Assembly (NCBI GenBank): GCA_947034895.1
Contig: OX344765.1
Span: 13,335,001 to 13,399,000, forward strand
Reading direction: 5' to 3'
DNA: 64,000 bases
Origin: Rhytidiadelphus loreus
Lineage: Eukaryota; Streptophyta; Bryopsida; Hypnales; Hylocomiaceae
The notes beneath the pieces are model-generated. The model did not search any database, was not told where the DNA came from, and saw only the letters and a program-made list of their open reading frames with translations. The position numbers were made by a program, and so were the translations under genes. Positions 1 through 11,268 of the stretch are shown piece after piece. Each line of letters starts with the position of its first letter. The stretch's first letter is position 1.

Positions 1-350
1 AAAAAAATTTGTGGTAATTTTGTTTTTGAGGAAAAAATGTAAAAACAATATGAAATCCTTTTGAAATCTATTTATCTAAACGGGGAAATTTCCCCCCTCA
101 TGATGCAATAGATATGATGAATTGCTCAATTGATTTTAAGCAATTTGTAAGCATGCATCATTTTTGAACTTACCTTGAGCTAGAGCATAGAGAGGTCAAT
201 TGGAATTGATGGCATCGTTGAATACATATTTTCAATGTTCAAATTATTTTGAAATTTGCAAATATACACTTCTAGCACCAACCAATAGTGCATTGATGCT
301 TTTTAATTAATCCCTAAAAGATTAAGTATTCTAAATTGTAGATTCATTAT

Positions 351-830
351 ATTGATTGATGATTCTATAAAAATAGAATAAATCAATGCAGTGGAAATAT
401 AATCCCATTCATGTCCTAACAATAGTCAAAGTAGTTGCAATAAATTACCTAGTGAAAAATGATTATACGTAGGAAAAAAATAACAATTAAAAATATAAAA
501 TTAACCACTACAGAAAAGGAAATGATTCTTATGTTGACCTTGAGCTGGAACAAAGGGGGGTCAATTCTCCATGACCTTGGAAGATCTAAAATGAAATTAT
601 TCTAAGATTTTGAGATACGTACTTCTAATAGCCGTTTCCAATTGTCCACTGATAGGGTTTAGTGTACCCTATCAATGCAATCATGAATTTATGGACTTTT
701 TATCCCTAAAAGTCCATAAATTCATGATTGCAAATTGATGGAATAGATTGATGGTTTATAAAAATAGGATAAATCAATGCAATGAAAATATAATCTTATT
801 TATGTCCTAACAATAGTAAAAATAGTTGCA
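351..830. repeat. Diverged direct duplication
   Basis: Two related segments, about 351-440 and 748-830, share the order ATAAATCAATGCA, GAAATATAATC and ATGTCCTAACAATAG. They lie about 398 bp apart with many substitutions, which indicates an old tandem duplication. Confidence 0.6.
676..732. repeat. Perfect 25-bp inverted repeat with 7-nt loop
   Basis: Arms 676-700 and 708-732 are exact reverse complements (TGCAATCATGAATTTATGG at the outer side) around the loop TATCCCT. A transcript would form a perfect 25-bp stem. It sits inside the second unit of the local duplication; no gene is attached. Confidence 0.85.
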
Positions 831-1836
831 AAAAATTATGTTGTAAAAAGTGTTTCCGTACATAGGAAATAAAAGTGATTGTTAAAAAATTATGAAGATT
901 CATTCAACAACAACATTGACAAATGAATTTGATTCAAGAATAAGTAACCATTTTATGGCTTGAAGCTTTGGCTTGATGATAATTTCCTAGAGGTTGCAAA
1001 ATTAAAGCATTTGGAATCTTTTTGTAATATCTTTTCCTTTAATCAATTTTTTTTTTAATTTGAAGAATGAAGATGAAAATTCTAGGTAGAACCATCTTGG
1101 GATCCCCCTCCATCCACCCTACCACGGTCTTCAATATATAATAGATAATACATTAGTAAGCATAGTTGAACTATGGTTACTAGATATTCAATGGTCATAG
1201 TAAGTTGTTGATTGATTTCATGTTGGTTGGAGTTTTCGTAGTGATTGTATATGTGGGAATATATTGTTGAATGAGTCATGAATTGTCGCATGTTAAAATC
1301 TATTAATATAGATTTTGGTTTCCAAAAAACAATTTTTTTTCTTATTGCCAAAATTTTCATCCATTGAAGTACTTTTATGCATTTCATTGTTTTTTCATTC
1401 ATTTCAAGTGTATTCCAATAGATTCTAGCTAATATACTAGTATGACCAATTTAGGGGTTGGTCCATTATAGCCATGCAAGAAGCCTATATGTGTTATAAT
1501 TAATTTTTTGAATAAATAGAGCAATAAACATTTTGAAATCAGATAGTAGCACCTTTGGAATGCACTAGTGTAGGAGTGTTATAGTGGATACAATATGGTT
1601 AAGGACTTTTACACTATCAAATTGGTAACAAATGTCACCATTTTGGGTGGGGTGCATAAGAATTCCATTATCGATTCATTTTTTGTCATATTCTTTCAAA
1701 ATAGTGTGATTCAATCTACATAATATTTTATAGTGTAAATATTCTTCAATGTCTATGAAAACAATTCTTTCTTCCTCAACCTTTTTAGAAATCTAGTAAG
1801 AAAACTATGTCAGTGACCACAATTGGGTGATTTATC

Positions 1837-2839
1837 TAAACCCCTAAAGTTCCATGGCCTTTTTTCCATCAAAAAACACTATGAAGTGCCATTTCTATTG
1901 CTAAGTGCAAAAACATTTTAAAAATTGTTATTTTTGCATATTTAACCATAAAATCTTGCACTAGACTATTACAAGAATGTGTAAAAGAATTTCAAAAACT
2001 TTGATTGTATGGATTGTAAGATATTTGCATTTAAATTGAAGAAAACAAGTTTTTTTGCACATCATTTGCCTAAATTTTTTTACTTTGAATCTTCTTAGCT
2101 TAAAATTTTTGCACAATTGATTTTGAATTACTAAATTTTTATATAGAAGAATTGAGTTGAGAATCTAGGAAAATAGTTCAAAAAAAGAACACATAATTCT
2201 TACTCATTAAAAATTGTTCAATAAAAGTAGCTTTAAGATTGAAAGGAAAACAAAACCATGAATAGCTTTAAGATGGAATTGAAACACACTAATCCCAATG
2301 ATGAGATTGTTCTAGCAAGAAATCTTAACCTTGCGAATTTATTTATTTTAAATTGTAAGAAGTTGAATTAAAAAATGAATTGTATAAGTTATTTTTTCAA
2401 GAAGATGCTTAGAGTACTCCAAAACAAGATTGTCCATAACTTTCACTTTACTAAACCAAATGGAATGAATTGAATAAAAGCTTCCCATATGAGTTGTGTT
2501 AGTCCAATTGCGTCTCTTAAAGGCCATATGTTTCAAAAAATAAATAAAAATCAAAGCTTCCTATATAGATAAAAATATGATATATGAGAAAAAAAACTTT
2601 AAAACTTTAAATTTTACTTTATTTTTCCTACTTGAAAATTAAAACTTGGACTTATTGTGGCATAACTTTTGTTCCTAGGTGGCCCAATTGAAATAAAAAT
2701 TATATTTTGAGAAAGATCATGTCTTTTTTTCTATCTTCATAAAAAAATTCAAAAAATCATGACAAATTTTGAAATTGTAAGAGCTTGTTCCAAATCCGTT
2801 TTGTCTCCTGAGGGGACAACAATTGACTTCAGGGGTTAA
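1837..2839. mobile_element. Inverted-repeat element, TTAACCCC family, old copy
   Basis: The left end reads TAAACCCCTAAAGTTCCA; the right end, reverse-complemented, reads TTAACCCCTGAAGTCA. A shorter relative with the same termini lies at 56938-57524. No coding capacity is seen, so it would be non-autonomous. The terminal repeats are imperfect and no target duplication was found. Confidence 0.45.
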
Positions 2840-3384
2840 CTCCCTATCATACATTATAAATCAAAAACACTATCAAGAAGGGCATTGGTACAACAATAAA
2901 CAACCAAAGACAATCTGTGGATGAAACACACACATTCAATGCTTAGACCATTGTAAAGATGTTTTTTGGCATGGAAAAAATCATTTTTTTGCACAATCAA
3001 TACTTAGACCTTTGTAAAGGTGTTCTTTGGCATGGAAAAAAATCATTTTTTTGCACAAGTTGGCAACTCTTCAATATCCAATATTTTTCATCTACAAATA
3101 TTTCAATTTTTATACTACATAGGTACAACCAATGATTAATATTCGCCGTGCTTTTCGCACATATAGATGATTGGAAGCCAATATTAATAGCGCCTAGCAC
3201 AAGAGTGGCAAAGAAGTGACCCAATGATCCACGTGATGAATGTGCACATGTGCTCAAATTCCCCATTCTCGCTCCTTTAATTTAATTTCTTTATACTAGT
3301 GTGCTTTTAATTTTTATATTCTTGCGCATATTCCCGAACTAATATTCCTGAATATGGAAATAAAGACTAGCTCTGCCTAGGACG
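2840..3384. other. Intergenic sequence upstream of SnRK2 copy A
   Basis: AT-rich. It contains two near-identical short segments around 2940-3000 and 3001-3060, built on GACCNTTGTAAAGNTGTTNTTTGGCATGG. No gene or clear promoter element was recognised. Confidence 0.5.
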
Positions 3385-3697
3385 CACAAGTGGCCGCAAC
3401 CGAGGACATCGCCAGCAGTGCCGCCCCGCCACGCGTCTACCATCTCGGTCCAAGTTCCAAAGCGCTGAGCACGGACAGCCTGCCACGCACTGCCTTACCG
3501 AGCCTCCACCCGTACCTCTCCCGAGCCCACACCCGAAGCCACGGCCACCGAACGGGATCCACGCGGCCCCTCTCCACAGACCCGCGGTAGAGGACTTTCC
3601 CGTGAGGCTTTACTCCCAGGGCACCTATCACCGCTTTCGCCCCCAGACACCGCCGAACCAAGGGCACAAGCCGAAGGGATCCAAAGGCAAAGGCAAC
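3385..3697 (+). promoter_or_regulatory. Diverged 5' flank of SnRK2 copy A
   Basis: A GC-rich block just outside the identical duplication core. It aligns with the reverse complement of about 44613-44890 upstream of copy B, but with many substitutions and an extra stretch of about 35 bp near 3660-3695 that copy B lacks. It probably contains the core promoter or distal leader. No TATA box was seen. The two otherwise identical genes therefore have different upstream DNA. Confidence 0.6.
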
Positions 3698-3783
3698 GAA
3701 GGGAACCGAAGGGAAGGCGCGCCCGCCCCTGCTGGCCTGGTAGCTTGAGCTTTTCCTCGAACAATCGCCATCGCCTCCCTCGC

Positions 3784-3855
3784 ATGCTCAGGCGCTTGGA
3801 GGGTCATGAGCTTAGGAGCACTGGGCTGCTGCGTCTCTTGAAGGAGGTTCAGTGA
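3784..3855 (+). other. Upstream ORF, 23 codons, in SnRK2 leader
   Basis: An ATG-started frame ending in TGA 90 bp before the kinase ATG, beginning MLRRLEGHELRS. A second, overlapping upstream ORF runs 3806-3841 in another frame. Both are repeated exactly in copy B (44455-44526). If the transcript starts upstream of 3784 they could reduce kinase translation; transcript evidence would be needed. Confidence 0.4.
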
Positions 3856-3944
3856 GTTAGTTGCTGGTCGTGTTGTTGGTTTTGCGTTGCGTGAGTTGGA
3901 GAAGTGCGCGTGGAGGGTTGGTTGCCCCCGAAAGAGAGGCCGCC

Positions 3945-6063
3945 ATGGACCATCTGGACATCCCCGACATGCACCACCACGACCGCTACGAGCTCGTCAA
4001 GGACATTGGCTCGGGGAATTTCGGAGTCGCCCGACTCATGCGCGACAAGCTCACCCGCGAGCTCGTCGCCGTCAAGTACATCGAGCGCGGAGAGAAGGTG
4101 CGTCGCTTGTGGGTTTGGGCGCCTGGGCTGGCCTGGGGATGGGAGGGCGTTGGAGACCTAATGGATTGTGTGAGCGAAGGGGGAATTGGTGGGTGTTGAC
4201 GTGGAATGGGGTGGACTGTTGGTGCAGATTGACGAGAATGTGCAAAGGGAGATCATCAATCATCGGTCGCTGCGCCATCCCAACATCGTGCGCTTCAAGG
4301 AGGTGAGTGGATGGAGTGCTTCATTTGTTTGTTCTGGTGTGCTGTTTTTTTTTTTCGGGTGGTGGTCTAGGGGGTGCGGAGCGTGGAATGTTGATTTCAA
4401 GGGTTTTGTCGTTTGGTGTCAGGTGATGTTGACTCCGACGCATTTGGCTATTGTGATGGAGTATGCTGCCGGTGGTGAGCTGTTTGAGCGCATCTGCAAC
4501 GCCGGACGGTTCAGTGAGGACGAGGTGAGCTGCGTGTTTTTTTCGCGGAGCGTCTGTTTGGTGCGCGTGTGCATTCTCGTGGCATTTTGTACATTTTCGT
4601 GAAACGTGAATTCACCCGACCGTTCGTCGTTTTTTTTCTTTGCAGGCTAGGTTCTTCTTCCAGCAGTTGATTTCGGGAGTGAGCTACTGCCACTCGATGG
4701 TACTACTCCTCATCTTGGCTTTTGACCTTCATGAAGCTGTTGTCGACATCACGATTTGTCTCCCCCCTGTACTTCGTAATTGGATTGAATTTCGGGTGCA
4801 AGTAATTCTTCGTGGTTCGTTTCGCCGTTTTCTGTTTTCGTGTCTGCGTAGATCTGTATTGACGTTGACGCTGTGATTTGCAGCAAATCTGTCATCGGGA
4901 CTTGAAGTTGGAGAACACGTTGCTTGATGGCAGCCCTGCACCTCGGCTGAAGATCTGCGATTTTGGTTACTCGAAGGTCAGTTGGCTGGATGTTTTGGGT
5001 TCATGATTGGGTGCTCGTTGGTAGTTGCATTCCGTGGCTCCATCCGCTCCAGTGAATCAGAGGTTGCGAGGTTGCTTTCCCGCTTGTGCTGATTCCTTTG
5101 TTGTTTCGCTTGCAGTCGTCTTTGTTGCACTCTCAGCCCAAGTCGACAGTGGGCACCCCTGCGTACATCGCTCCCGAGGTGTTGTCGAAGAAAGAGTACG
5201 ATGGCAAGGTGAGCGTCCATTCGTCGTTTCGGATGAGTGTCTTTCGACTGTTTGGGGTGTTGGTGTGGATGGTTAGGGTATTGGGGTGCGGCATGATGGA
5301 ACTGAGCGGATTGTTGTGAGGTGCAGATTGCGGATGTGTGGTCCTGTGGCGTGACTTTGTACGTGATGTTGGTGGGAGCGTATCCCTTCGAGGATCCCGA
5401 GGACCCCAGGAATTTCCGGAAGACCATCGGGGTAAGTGGACGTGCCCATCGGGATTCGTGGTGTATATGATTTTCGCACACATTCCAGCTGCCTAGGTTT
5501 GGAACATTGTGAGTCTGACTTTGGTTCCTGTTTCGTTGTTGCAGCGTATCTTGAGCGTGCAGTACTCCATCCCCGATTATGTGCACATCTCCGTGGAGTG
5601 CCGTCACTTGCTGTCTCGGATTTTCGTGGCGAACCCAGCCAAGGTAGGGTGGTGCGATTGCGCCTTGCAATTCCGTGGATGAGGATCTGGACTGGTGGAT
5701 TGTGTTTTTCGTTTTGGTAGTAGGGCATTCGGAGTGGCAGGCTTGTGACGTCTTCGCGGTCTGACTTTAGGGTTTTGTGTGCAGAGAATCAACATCCAGG
5801 AAATCAAGAACCACGAGTGGTTTTTGAAGAACCTCCCGGCCGATCTGGTGGATCTGGCCGACCGTAGCTACGACTTCGAGGACCCGAACCACCCGCCCCA
5901 GAGCATCGAGGAGATCATGCGCATCATCAGCGAAGCTCGTGAGCCCGGCGCCGGCAGCACCGGCAACTACTTCGGTGACCCCGTGGACGACATGGACTTG
6001 GAGAACGACGCGGACGTGGACCCCGACATCGACAGCAGCGGGGAGTTCGTGTGCGCAATGTAG
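3945..6063 (+). CDS. SnRK2: SnRK2 protein kinase, ABA-type subclass (copy A)
   Basis: Nine exons encode 350 aa: 3945-4097, 4228-4302, 4423-4524, 4646-4699, 4884-4976, 5116-5208, 5327-5431, 5545-5643 and 5785-6063. All introns are GT-AG and phase 0. Visible motifs: glycine loop IGSGNFG (21-27), VAVK lysine 44, HRDLKLEN with D134, DFG (154-156) and activation segment [13 protein letters not shown] (168-180). Ser169 matches the serine phosphorylated in OST1-type kinases. The C-terminus has the SnRK2 box followed by an acidic stretch ending [10 protein letters not shown], the hallmark of ABA-activated SnRK2s, which bind PP2C phosphatases. These soluble kinases phosphorylate bZIP factors and ion channels in ABA and drought signalling. 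The gene looks intact. The ATG was chosen because it starts the conserved [14 protein letters not shown] N-terminus. Confidence 0.95.
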
Positions 6064-7080
6064 GTTGTTGGATGGACGGGGAGGAAGTCGCCTCGATCCG
6101 CGCTTTGCTAAGATAGTAGGAGGTGTCTTTATGTAGACGGCACGGTGCAGTTCAGTGGCGTGGGATCCGCGTTGTCTGCGTTCCCGTCCACTTCTGTGGA
6201 TAGTTTTACTGCACCCGTTCTCGGGGATTCCCGGGAAGCGAGTTGGAGGGTCGCGCTGCACCGGTCACTGGTCTGGTCCTAGCATTCCTTGAGAATGGAT
6301 TTCGAGGATGAATCGAAGGTAGCGTTCTCTTTGGTAGGTAGGTTCTGGAGTCGAGGGTAGGTTCTGGAAGCTTCCGGCCTTCGCGTATGCTCCAATTGGC
6401 TCGGCCCCCTTTTGGAGTTTCAGTAGCGAGGGCAATGCGGATCACAGCGCGTGTAGTACAGTAGGTAGCGTAGTCATTTCGGGGCATCAGTTCTTCTCGC
6501 CTGCAGTCCCTCTCCCGAATCTTTCGAGGTAGTCGTCGAGGTATGAGTGGGTGTTTTTTTGGTCAGCCCCGTACAGTATAAATTATTGGCCAGGATTCAC
6601 TGCGCCAGCACTCTGAGCCGATTCTCTTTGTTCCTCTTTTCTTTGTACCCTTTGTTTTTCCACGGACACCGCAGTGGGTTTCGTCGGTTAGGTCTTTCCG
6701 TAGGGCCTGTGCTGAAGTCCTGGCTTTGAAGCAGTTGGAGCGCGACATGGCGGATTGTTTAGGGCCATTAGGGTTGGCAGTACTTGTGGAGAAGGGTTGG
6801 TGGTGGGAGCTTACGTGAGAGTTGTAGCCTGTCATGCGGTGAGACCCTGCGTGGGAACACTGATTCTTTTGTAATATTCGTTTGAGAAATCACAATCTGT
6901 AAAGTATAGTGGAAGTTTTTTGAACCCGGAGTGTGTTTTCCAATGACCGTCCGTTGTGTCTGGTGTTGGATTGCGGACCGAATGAGCGGCCGCGTGGGTC
7001 TGGAAAGTTGTGTGGTTCCAGGTGTATGGGTTCTCTTGAGGGTGCCTTGGTTCTCTCAATTCCCTGCGCAAGTGGATGGT
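6064..7080 (+). other. 3' UTR and downstream flank of SnRK2 copy A
   Basis: Noncoding sequence following the stop. It is duplicated exactly downstream of copy B and lies inside the identical core. No clear AATAAA signal is seen. Open frames here are shared only because the DNA is duplicated; none resembles a protein. Confidence 0.5.
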
Positions 7081-8719
7081 CTGGCCTTTTTTGGATAGCT
7101 TACTTCTGCGAACTGATTGACCAAATTGCTGCAGTGTCCTGTTGTGTCGTTTGAATTGGTCTACTCTGTCGGTCCTTCTTTCGTTTACCTTGGAATTATG
7201 ACGTTCTTCTGATTTTGTGACCTGGTTTTTTCTCGGTCGTGGCCTTTTTAACTCGTATAGTCACTGCTCAGAGTATACTCTGCGTTACTGTGCGTTACTG
7301 TGCATTTACCAGGCTTTCTGTGCACTTTTCGTTGTTTCCTTTTTCCTTTTCTTTTCGAACCGTGCTGGCGCCAAGTATTCAGTTGTGGGTTTGTGGCTAC
7401 TTCTTCTGGTGATTGCTTTACAGTATGTTCACTTCAGTTCACATTATGGTGAATTACTTGAAATTTGCTAAGTAATGATGATGAAGTTTTGAAGTGGAGT
7501 ACAGAATGTTGAAATCTGCGGATGTTTAGCTCAAGGAGAATAGTTTAGTGGTGGTGCACGAGTGGCTGATTGTAACTTACGAATTATCAGAACTTACCCT
7601 GCAAGGGATTATTGAGGGATGAGATATTATTCGAGCATTTGGTTCTGTATTAACGATTACTTCATTGACTCTTAAACTCCTCACAATCCTAAATTTATAT
7701 GAAAAACTCAAGTCTTCACGGCAAACAAAAGATTTGATTGAACCGTTAAGTTCCATACAACTGCAAAACAATGAAAATCTTGCATAGATCCTATGAAAAA
7801 ATTAGCAATTGAAGTTCATCTAAACAAAAAACCTCAACCAAAATGAAATGAAGTTTCAAATTGCAAGTTCACCTATATTTACAATTGCCTAAATTATGTT
7901 CAATGTTTTCAACTTTGGCTAGAAATCAAGATTTTGCCACAACTTCATTAATGAACAAGAGTGTCAAAAATTGCAATTATTTAATGGCAACCAAGAAGCC
8001 AACATAAGGAAAAGAAGGTGAAGAATCAATAAGCATTGAAAGATTCAAAAGAAAACATTGGGTCCTTAGAGAGAGGATTAGCTTATTAGCCCAAGTACAA
8101 CTACAAAATGTGGCACAAGAAGAGGGTGGCAAGTAGAAAACAAATGATGGACTTGACTATAAGAAATCCTCACAAGAACCCCTAGGATAAGACTGTGGCG
8201 ACATTGCCAATAGTACATCACCAACATTTTAGGTTTAGGATAGATTTTTGTTTTTTTTATATGCAACTGATGACTAGAGCTAGTCATGTTGTAGTTGGTT
8301 GTCAATTTGCAGTTAAACATGTAGGGGTGGTAATGTATGAGCTTAAGATCAAGAGCATATGAATCTAGGAGTTTAGACATCTATGTTATAGGTGTCTATA
8401 TTATAAAAACCTTCCATGATTATAAAGTACCTATATTATGGATACCTATATTATAGTACACTCCCATTGTTTTTAGTCAGGCACATGCAATCAAATGAAG
8501 GATTATTATAATTATCTTGGTCCTAAATTTTAGACACGGCTTAGAAGTAAATTAGCTTCATCATAATGGATTTAGGATCTTTATAAATAATGAAGGGTAG
8601 AGAGGATAATAATGAAATTTATCTTTTTATTTATTTATACAATAGCCTTGTCAAAAAAACAAAACTTTTTAGAACTACTATAACTTTGTGAGAAGTATCC
8701 TAGGTGAGATCCAATGTTT
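7081..8719. other. Intergenic sequence after the left arm
   Basis: Nothing gene-like was found. From 7081 on, only scattered similarity to the sequence beyond 41229 remains. An AT-rich segment at about 8340-8460 with repeated CTATATTATAG words resembles 63340-63480. Confidence 0.5.
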
Positions 8720-8977
8720 CATTAGATGGGATTTGGCCCATCCGGAGGGCCATGAGTTCCCGACTGCAGGGAATGCGCTGCGCTAGCGCAACAGTTTGAT
8801 GTGGCCAAGCGACTACCACATTATTGGAAAAAAAAATTACTTTCATTTTTTCATTTAAAAAGCAAATTTTTTTCTTCTTCTTGGTAATATAGCACCCGAC
8901 ATTCCCTCGCTGCATTGGGAACAAATTTGAGAATGGGCCTGAAACGGCCCTCCAGTGCAGCTGAAAAACGTCTAATG
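8720..8977. mobile_element. MITE, CATTAGATG family, copy 1
   Basis: About 258 bp bounded by CATTAGATGGGATTTGGCC and, at the far end, CGTCTAATG. The interior has the GGAGGGCC/GGCCCTCC pair and an AT-rich core. Relatives with matching termini lie at 33076, 37800 and 58467. It has no coding capacity. Confidence 0.6.
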
Positions 8978-10705
8978 GTAGTATCTTGGTAATTAGTATG
9001 CAGATGTTACATTGGACGAGAAAAAATACAAGTTGTTTTTTCTAACGTCACCTAAAATCCATCTGAAAAAATTACAAAACGCCAACTAAAATGCAAGTTT
9101 CTTATAGTGTAGTACAAAACAAACAACAAGTGCATGAAAATGCAAGCTTTGAAGGGACCCCAATTCCTTCAAAGATTGCTTCAAAAACAAATACAATGGA
9201 ACAACAATGGCTCCCAAAACAACCATTTGGCAAGTTTGGATTAAATGGCTCAAAGTTCACTAAAGTACACCCAAGATGGACAAAGTAGCAACAAGGGGTG
9301 GTTTAAGAAGGCGAATGGTGCCCTTAAATACTTTTTCAAAGGCATCTCTCCCTCTCATTTCTTAACAATAATCCAATCATTTAGGATTTTCATCCTAATC
9401 TTTTAGATTTTCTACTTCTACAATGGTTCAAAACTCTAGATAATCTTTAGAAAAACACTCCAAATCACAAATAAATTGTGCCATTAGCTTCAAAATTCTT
9501 TTTGTTTAATTTGCTAAATTCCTCTCCCCCTTTTCCATCACAAAAAATTCATTAATATGTAGAGTCAACTTAAAATTGAAACAAGGTAAAAATCCAATTA
9601 TTAGACTTTATCTTTCTTGAAGAAAGTTACTAGCCTAAGTTCTTTAGAAGGTGCAAGGGAGTATTAAATGACCCCGCTTTGTCCTCATTCCAATTATTTA
9701 TGTCCTTAGAATGCTAATCAAGTCTACAAAAATCTCCAAATTTGCCAAAATTAGGAAATCTCACTAGTTCAGGTACCTCTTCACTTCTAAGTGCTTCTTC
9801 TAGCACTTAACTCCTAGTGACACCAAGAGTTACAATTGCCTAACACTGTACATGCCACGTACATACAACATTAGATTCCAACTCTAATCGCGAGGTTCCC
9901 CATAATCCCATTCCTCTGTGACTCCCAACTATCCACTTTCAACACTTAACTTTCACAAGACACCGGGCATGTCATTTAATGACATGAGGCAAAACTTCCA
10001 TTGATGTCCAAGCACTCGGTAGTGGCACTACTCTTTACCATGGCCCAGTATAGAGTCAGACACATCCAACCGGTATCAAGAAGTGCACAAGCACTCCATG
10101 GTAACACACAAGTGGTGGTAAGGCTCCAACACCAACCTCACCACTCATGGCCACTTTGGCTCACCATGACACCATTCAAGAAGGAAGAGTGAGACCACCC
10201 CTACTCATAGTATTCTCTACAAGATTCCTAAGGGTCTTTCGGAACACCCAAGAGACTCCCCCACTTGGAAGACCACCCATTTCCAAGTTGTCACTTCCAA
10301 AACCTAGGAACAAATAGTATTGGGGTTCTAATCTTAGGAATAGTCAAATAGTCTAACGTATTGTAACTAAAGTCACTTGTATCTTATAGAAAAATGAAAA
10401 ATACACTTATATAATCTATTGACAATTTATCATTATCCTATCAATTCTTTATATACAATTCCAAATTAGAAATCGCTTCATGGTCAATTGATCATACACA
10501 CATACAAGATCTTCCTTACACATTCAACATCAAATCATCAATACTCTACTAATCTGGTCAACTTGCCCAATTACAATTTCGTTACAAGTTAAACTATATA
10601 AAACAATTTGACATTTAGATAATAGAATTCAAATACAACTTGTTGTACAATTCAAAGACATGGAAACTCCCCTAAAGTATTTTAGAGCAATATCCTTGTT
10701 TTGTC
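8978..10705. other. Unassigned repeat-like sequence flanking the large transposon
   Basis: No intact gene. The CCA/TTG-rich composition at 9650-10350 resembles retroelement relic DNA and similar sequence at 33340-33900, so the large transposon may have landed in an old retroelement. This is a compositional impression only. Confidence 0.35.
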
Positions 10706-10709
10706 ACTT
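10706..10709. other. Possible target-site duplication ACTT, left
   Basis: ACTT abuts the left terminal repeat and is matched by ACTT at 31923-31926, directly after the right terminal repeat. Four bases could match by chance, so this is supportive rather than decisive. Confidence 0.5.
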
Positions 10710-10734
10710 AAGGCCTTATTCGTTAAAATGAGAC
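10710..10734 (+). repeat. Left terminal inverted repeat of the large transposon
   Basis: AAGGCCTTATTCGTTAAA followed by ATGAGAC. The reverse complement of 31898-31922 matches at 24 of 25 positions, differing only at position 19 (A here, T there). Confidence 0.85.
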
Positions 10735-10975
10735 AAGTTGCAGTCTCATTTTAATTCATTCCTATATTTAGGTTCAAGAAATCTTTCATTAAATTGAGAC
10801 TATTCATTAAATTGAGACTTAGAAATGTCAAAATATGTATTTGATTATTTTTCAACCATTAAAAAATAATGGTTAAAATTCGAAATCACATTTGGATTCA
10901 CAAACTTATTTGTGAAAAGGAGAAAAAAATACTCAAAGACATTATAAAGTGAGACATTTCTTTAAATTGAGACTT
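10725..10975. repeat. Subterminal TTAAATTGAGAC repeats, left end
   Basis: Copies or near-copies of TTAAATTGAGAC occur around 10725, 10789, 10807 and 10962, an inverted GTCTCATTTT at 10743, and a weaker AAAGTGAGAC at 10946. At the other end, GTCTCAATTTAA and AGTCTCAAAATGA occur near 31879-31909. Arrays of short subterminal motifs are typical transposase-binding sites in several plant DNA-transposon families. Confidence 0.7.
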
Positions 10976-11268
10976 AAAAATGTCAAAGAACTAATCTACA
11001 TATTCGAGGTATGTCCAACTTTGATATGAAACACATGAAAAATAAACAAAATATATCAAAAAATTAGTTAAATATAAAGCTTGAAGATGCAATAGTATGA
11101 AATAAGTTTACTATTAATAGAAATAGAATTTCCTTACTTACATAGCCAAACTATCATAATAAAACAAATACATATATGATCATTGATCAGTTGCAATGAT
11201 CATTCTAATTGTAATTGAACTACCAAAACAATAGTCTACTAGTAATAGAACTATGAACTATGAACTAA
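10976..11268. other. Noncoding sequence between left subterminal repeats and DUF7869 gene
   Basis: AT-rich and probably the 3' flank of the minus-strand DUF7869 gene. No feature recognised. Confidence 0.4.

Larger units (their letters stand above)
1..1836. other. AT-rich intergenic sequence
   Basis: No gene is recognisable on either strand. The open frames are short, low in complexity and resemble nothing known. The stretch holds a diverged direct duplication and one perfect hairpin, both listed separately. Confidence 0.6.
3698..7080 (+). repeat. Left arm of large inverted duplication (identical core)
   Basis: This 3,383-bp block is the reverse complement of 41230-44612. Paired coordinates always sum to 48310, so no indel separates the arms. 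Every open frame I compared on both strands translates identically, including intronic and 3'-flank frames. At 3697 and 7081 similarity drops abruptly, to diverged homology outside the 5' border and little or none outside the 3' border. Confidence 0.95.

Noticed and set aside
3861..4199. Alternative SnRK2 start upstream, extending the first exon frame
   Set aside because: The upstream part has no family similarity and no good ATG; the ATG at 3945 gives the conserved N-terminus.
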